DNA of 64,000 bases from Bugula neritina (taxonomy: Eukaryota; Bryozoa; Gymnolaemata; Cheilostomatida; Bugulidae), in NCBI GenBank assembly GCA_964035545.1, contig OZ037766.1, positions 27,848,673 to 27,912,672 on the forward strand. The letters are read 5' to 3'. The position numbers were made by a program, and so were the translations under genes. The notes under the pieces were generated by a model. That model had not been told where the DNA came from. It ran no database searches and saw nothing but the letters and a program-made list of their open reading frames with translations. Shown here piece by piece: positions 59,429 to 64,000 of this stretch (its first letter is position 1; every line of letters starts with the position of its first letter).

Positions 59429-59511
59429 TATATAAGAAGTTGCATAAACAGCATTGAATTTATTTGAATGCAAAGAAGTGATCATAATATACTTTCTCTC
59501 CATCTTTTCAA
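59429..59511 (+). promoter_or_regulatory. Paralog F TATA box and 5' UTR exon
   Basis: TATATAAG at 59429-59436 is followed by a noncoding exon ending at 59511 with donor CTTTTCAA|GTAAGTTT. The coding exon opens at 59796 after CCATTGTAG. Together with the E promoter this makes a divergent pair about 5 kb apart. Confidence 0.62.
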
Positions 59512-59811
59512 GTAAGTTTTGTTTTATTTATAAAATTTCATCAACACATTTCTTAGCAAGAATTATTAGGCTTTAAGTAATAAACAATTCAAAAGTTGTA
59601 TCATAACATTTTAAATTTTGTTTCATGATGCAAATGCATAAATATTTTTTGAGATATTTTATGCCCACTATTTATGGGAAAACCTAACAGTTTGATAAAC
59701 TATGTCAACATAGAATATTTGATATATTGTAATCCAAATCTTTTGATTTTTAAATTTGCATTTGCTAACAATTTATTTGAATTACACCATTGTAGAATCT
59801 CCCCTGAAGCT

Positions 59812-61576
59812 ATGAAGCAGATTATAATACTTCTCATGATCACATTTATGCCAATTATTTTGGCAAGGGGTAAAATTCTGTCAAGTGATCTTTTTGATGA
59901 GAATTATTATCAATCTGACGATCTTCTTTCAACTACACCTCCTAAACCCTCTTTAAGTGATGTAGATGACCCAATTTCCCATCTTTCTCAAAGCGAAATC
60001 AGAAAATTATTAAGAGAATGTGAAAGCTCTCTGGTAAATATAGTTTTAAAGCATTTAGTTTTACAACAACTTTATAAAAAAACCACATTAGGTAAATATA
60101 ACTAATGTGTTGAAAATTTGCATCAAAATATCATATTAATATATTATCATTACATTATTTATATAGTCAAACTAATAAAAAATTTTCACTTTTTCTTTTG
60201 ATTAGGTTTGCTTTCCAAACATTAGAAAACTTTTTTGTCTTCAATATCAAATGTCTTCAAACAATTATTTTTATTCATGGAAATTTAGGCATTGCAATTT
60301 AAGATTTAGACATGAGTTATATTGGATTTGTAATTTTGGCCTATAAGCTTCACATGGCAGGGCGAAAAGAATTTGGGCCTCTTTTAGAACATGTTCAATA
60401 GGTAAATTTACAAATTCTTTAGTGGATACTTTATTTAACTTGTACCCTTTAAGGTTTGGTGTCGTGGGAGGTGTATATTAAGAAAAATGCTACATTTAAA
60501 AACAAGTCAATTAGGTACCTCAAAGCAATAAAGCACCTGAGTTATTTTTATCTTGAGCATCTGATATAGTGCTGGTAAAATATTCTTTTTTGTTTTTGAC
60601 TTACAGTAAAATAGAATAGAGAACCAATTATGTTATGCAATGACTCGTGAGGGTTTGTTAATAGTAAGTAGCATTACAATCTGTAGATTGAAGCCGGGGG
60701 TATCATAAGACCAAAGAGAGATGTGGAATATGACAACTCTCAGTGGTGCTGCAATAAAACAAACTTGGCCACTCAATACCTTAAGCAAAACGTGGTAAGT
60801 GATATACTGAAAGACATGTCATTTATGGGCTGCATATACTTTAGTCATTGATTATACATTATAAAGCTGCATGCAACTTTTTATCTTTACAAATTTTAAC
60901 ATCTCCAGTTATGTACTTAAAAGAACTTGTATTGTCTTGTAGATCAGAGCTAAAGTGGTCACCAAGCTTGTAAAACTTGGTGGCTCATACTCTTGTGGTT
61001 TCTTAGGTTTAGGGAAGTGCAGCTCCTCTAGTGACAGTGTTATGTAAGTATTATATACGCTACAATATTTAACATGATCATAAATGCTAACGAAACCTCA
61101 ATTTGTATGCTAATAAAAATAATCTAAAAGCTACAATCAGCAACTATTCTTTTAGCACAGTTTTCCTTACTAGATCTGCATGTACCGTTATTTCTACACA
61201 AATATCCAAATATTTCATCATTTTTTCAGAACCACTACAGAATATTACGTTACCTATGAGTATTTAGCAGTAAAAGATGCCTGTCCCGCTGAAAATACTG
61301 CCTGCTGTAATGGGTTTGTATACTACCCATGGTTTGACAACTGTTTGAGTAAGTATAGATGCACAAATTCTAATATAATACTTTTCTGATGAACTGTATG
61401 TGCAACGCATTGTGAATCTTTTGATGTAACTTTTCATTTATCCCAAATGTTCTAAAATATATGTTTATACTATTTTTTGTTTAGCATACCAGGAAGTTGA
61501 AAATAATTTGCAAATCATAAGAGACAACAAAGATATAATAAGAAAATTGAATAAACGTCTTCGTTTCAAGGAATAA
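59812..61576 (+). CDS. Paralog F: divergent plus-strand member of the array
   Basis: Spliced CDS: 59812-60033, 60687-60794, 60943-61043, 61230-61348, 61485-61576; 642 nt, 213 aa, TAA stop. Intron phases 0, 0, 2, 1 match the minus-strand copies. Signal peptide MKQIIILLMITFMPIILA; an acidic pro-region with LSQSEIRKLLREC (Cys70) replaces SADEKQSMIDEC. The dibasic site is RPKRD (84-85). The eight-Cys domain keeps the framework: WCC at 95-96, C128, C136, then EYYVTYEY, then CPAENTACCNGFVYYPWFDNC. The C-terminal helix is longer and more basic (ENNLQIIRDNKDIIRKLNKRLRF). Sequence identity to A-E is low outside motifs, so F is an older branch. The frame is open upstream of the ATG but interrupted by the acceptor at 59795. 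Confidence 0.87.
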
Positions 61577-61577
61577 A
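61572..61577 (+). terminator. AATAAA overlapping the paralog F stop codon
   Basis: The terminal codons GAA TAA plus the next base create AATAAA. If used, the 3' UTR would be only some 15-25 nt. An alternative AATAAA lies at 61899-61904. Confidence 0.3.
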
Positions 61578-61599
61578 ATGCTGGGAATATCTTGAAAGC

Positions 61600-64000
61600 C
61601 TTTACTTATACAGTATTCTAAAACATCATGCAATTTAACCTTTCTTGACTAATCATGCTTTTTATGTTAATACATTCAGTACTAAATTGCTACCTTCTTT
61701 TTTTAAACACTTTTTAACTCTATATATTATATATTACATATAATATTACATGATGACTCTCTATAGCATAAGACTTGCAAAATATCAATTAATTGGTTGC
61801 TTTCAACTTTAAAACCTGCTAAATTTTAAGGTCTTGCTAATACTTTTTCTTTGCATAAATTTTTATTGCTAGCAATACAAATATTTTTAAAATCTAAAAA
61901 TAAATTTCATTTTTCTCATCAAGTCTAGCATATATAGTCTACTCTATTAATAGAAATTAATTAGCTATATATAGTGTTCCAAACATTGAAGGTCACTTAA
62001 CCCAATGATCATGCATTAAAACCTTCTAGTATATACAAAATCTGAGTCAATTATAACTTTTGCACAGAGTTTATCATTTTAGTGATGTTACTATACTAAT
62101 TTGAACCCTGTATAAATTGTTTAATTTGTATAAAAACAGTCATCCAGCTTAATGAAATTGGAAAAATATGTACAGCTATTTATTTGAGCAAAGAAATACT
62201 ATAGGTAGAATGTACAAAACGAATCACTGTTTATTGCTAAAATATTTAGTTGGTAAACTTTTCAATGCATTGCCCTTACTAATAAGTACAAAAACAATGT
62301 TTTATCTATTTTACTTATCACAAATTTTTAATGAGCTTTATTACTTGAAATATTATATAATTATTTAATTGCATAAATTTTGCCTATATATAGCTGGTAA
62401 AAGCTCAGTGTAAATGTAAGAATCTTCGCTTAATAAATTTCAACATGTAAGCATTTTAGATATTTGTTTTGTAAAATTAACAGCTGCACTCAATTATTTA
62501 TGTATCATTATTGAAAAAAACTTATGTATAGAAAATGCAGTTATACAGCAGTTTCGAATAATCATGCTAATACTCATTGAAGACTCAATAAAATTTGCTT
62601 TTACCACAAAAAGTTCTAAAAAGTGTTTTTATGATTTGCAATAAATTTCACAGCATCTTATTTTTGATTCTATTTTTAACTTTGATACTATTAAACAAAA
62701 AATAGTTTCAGGCTGTAAATTATTCTGCTAAAAAACACTGTCCATGAGTTGAAAAGATCAAATAAAGAAAAACTCCATTTGATGCATTGCAATTGAAATA
62801 TAAGCAGTAAAAGCTACAGACATATAACTAGTAACATACTCATAATTTAACCTGTAACATGTTCATAGTATATAATGTATAATTTAATGCATCCCATGCA
62901 ATACTATCAAACAAAGACTATAAATACATATTTATGCATGAAACTCATCTACAAGGTTTGAGTGCATGTATGAAATCTTAGGCTTCATTATTTTTGTAAC
63001 CTGATTGTTTATTATAACACAACTACAAGCATTAAATGTGCATAAGTATATATATAAGGCTATAATATAATCCTTAACTCTCTGTCAAAACTCAATGTTT
63101 TTTCAAATATTTGCAGCGATTTTAGCAAATACTCAGTCAAGAAGGAAGTTAGAGTAGTTGAATTTCCTTGCAAGAAAATCACAATCTTATATTTTTCAGA
63201 AACCATAGTCATGCAAAAAATTCTTGTCTACCATCAAAATCGGTCAGTTTTTCTGAGTTGAAATATGAAAAATTGTCTAATTACATTATCCATAATGCAT
63301 TGCGCTGGGAAAATGTTATTGTGAATTCATCAAAAATTAAGCCCACCTTTTGAATACCTTCTTGAGATCAAAACGTAAAAGTTATTTGTAGTAGGCCTAT
63401 TACAAAACTTGATTGCTCTTGCATGCTTAATAATAATTATGTCACGTTAGCAGTGTAGGACAATTAGAAGACAACTCTAACAAAGTAATACAAGTTGTTA
63501 TTTTATAGTTTGTAACTTTCCAATTGATAACTTTCAAATTGCTAATTATACAAAATGTAATACAACTAATCAAATCTTCTGAAAACAAAAGTTCCAAAAA
63601 CAATCTCAATTGTATCAAGCCTGCCTATTTGTACCTATTTAAACATTTTTCTGGTACGTACATATATAACTAAATTCTTTGCCTATAATACAGTTCCATT
63701 ATAACTATATTACTCTTTAAACTCTGCTCCTGAGAGTTGAGTATAGAACCATAATTTAAAAATCAGAAGTCTGCACAGAAGCAACTTGTGAATTATCATA
63801 ATGTTCATATTTTGTTTACTTTTTTACTTTCAATACTATTATATGGGATAATTAAATAGAATAAAGCTCAAATATTCAGAATCAACGATGTTAAAAAACT
63901 AAAAGATAATTAGAGATCAGCCAAACTTTTAACTTCTTTTGAAACAATTATTTGCAATTCAACTTTATAAACTATTTTAATTTAGCTGTTTAACAAATTT
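61600..64000. other. 3' flank of paralog F, no gene
   Basis: No further paralog exon, repeat or coding signal was recognised up to the window end. Confidence 0.55.

Noticed and set aside
59674-59811. 46-residue N-terminal extension of paralog F
   Set aside because: An acceptor (CCATTGTAG) at 59795 and a TATA/5' UTR exon upstream make this intronic or untranslated; the ATG at 59812 starts a proper signal peptide.
63168-63353. Possible exon after TATTTTTCAG near 63200
   Set aside because: A good acceptor-like sequence, but the frame matches no family exon and has no donor or partner exon.

Overview
This is AT-rich animal nuclear DNA. It has spliceosomal GT-AG introns, TATA-box promoters, long (TA)n and (CA)n microsatellites, tRNA-derived SINEs with target-site duplications, and a TA-flanked element with terminal inverted repeats. 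No prokaryotic operon, rRNA or protein-coding gene of a familiar housekeeping family is visible. A marine invertebrate, perhaps a lophotrochozoan, fits the repeats and the secreted-gene cluster, but the sequence alone does not fix the species.

From 1 to about 22.9 kb I find no gene, only microsatellites, a tRNA-like Pol III unit (7.36 kb) and SINEs (12.7, 19.3 and 20.4 kb). From 22.98 to 54.45 kb lie five minus-strand paralogs, here called A to E, spaced 5 to 9 kb apart. A degenerate sixth copy survives as one exon at 57.9 kb. A divergent seventh copy, F, sits on the plus strand at 59.4 to 61.6 kb, head-to-head with E. I rebuilt every copy by eye from exon pieces too short to stand out as ORFs. 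Each has a short 5' UTR exon behind a TATA box and five coding exons with invariant intron phases (0, 0, 2, 1).

Each gene encodes about 206-213 residues: a signal peptide, an acidic pro-region with one Cys, an invariant Lys-Arg, an eight-Cys domain CC-x(30-31)-C-x7-C-x(25 or 29)-C-x6-CC-x11-C, and a short charged C-terminal helix. The Tyr-rich stretch leading to CC-x-G-[YF] and a last Cys resembles an EMI-type domain; this is my inference. The likely products are secreted, possibly proteolytically processed cysteine-rich proteins. The signal/pro exon is strongly conserved between close copies, while specific Cys loops and the C terminus differ. That is typical of secreted effectors, venom-like peptides, pheromones or immune proteins, but I cannot assign a function.

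Copies A, B and E form one subfamily and C and D another; F is an outgroup. Copy E is intact except for one nonsense codon. Flanking DNA (SINE, promoter block, 3' flanks) was duplicated together with the genes. Other notable items are a perfect 180-bp palindrome (37.7 kb), a 1.33-kb element with G-rich terminal inverted repeats (38.4 kb), a pair of elements abutting (TA)n tracts (31.9 and 33.6 kb), and a hierarchical 8-bp minisatellite (27.1 kb).
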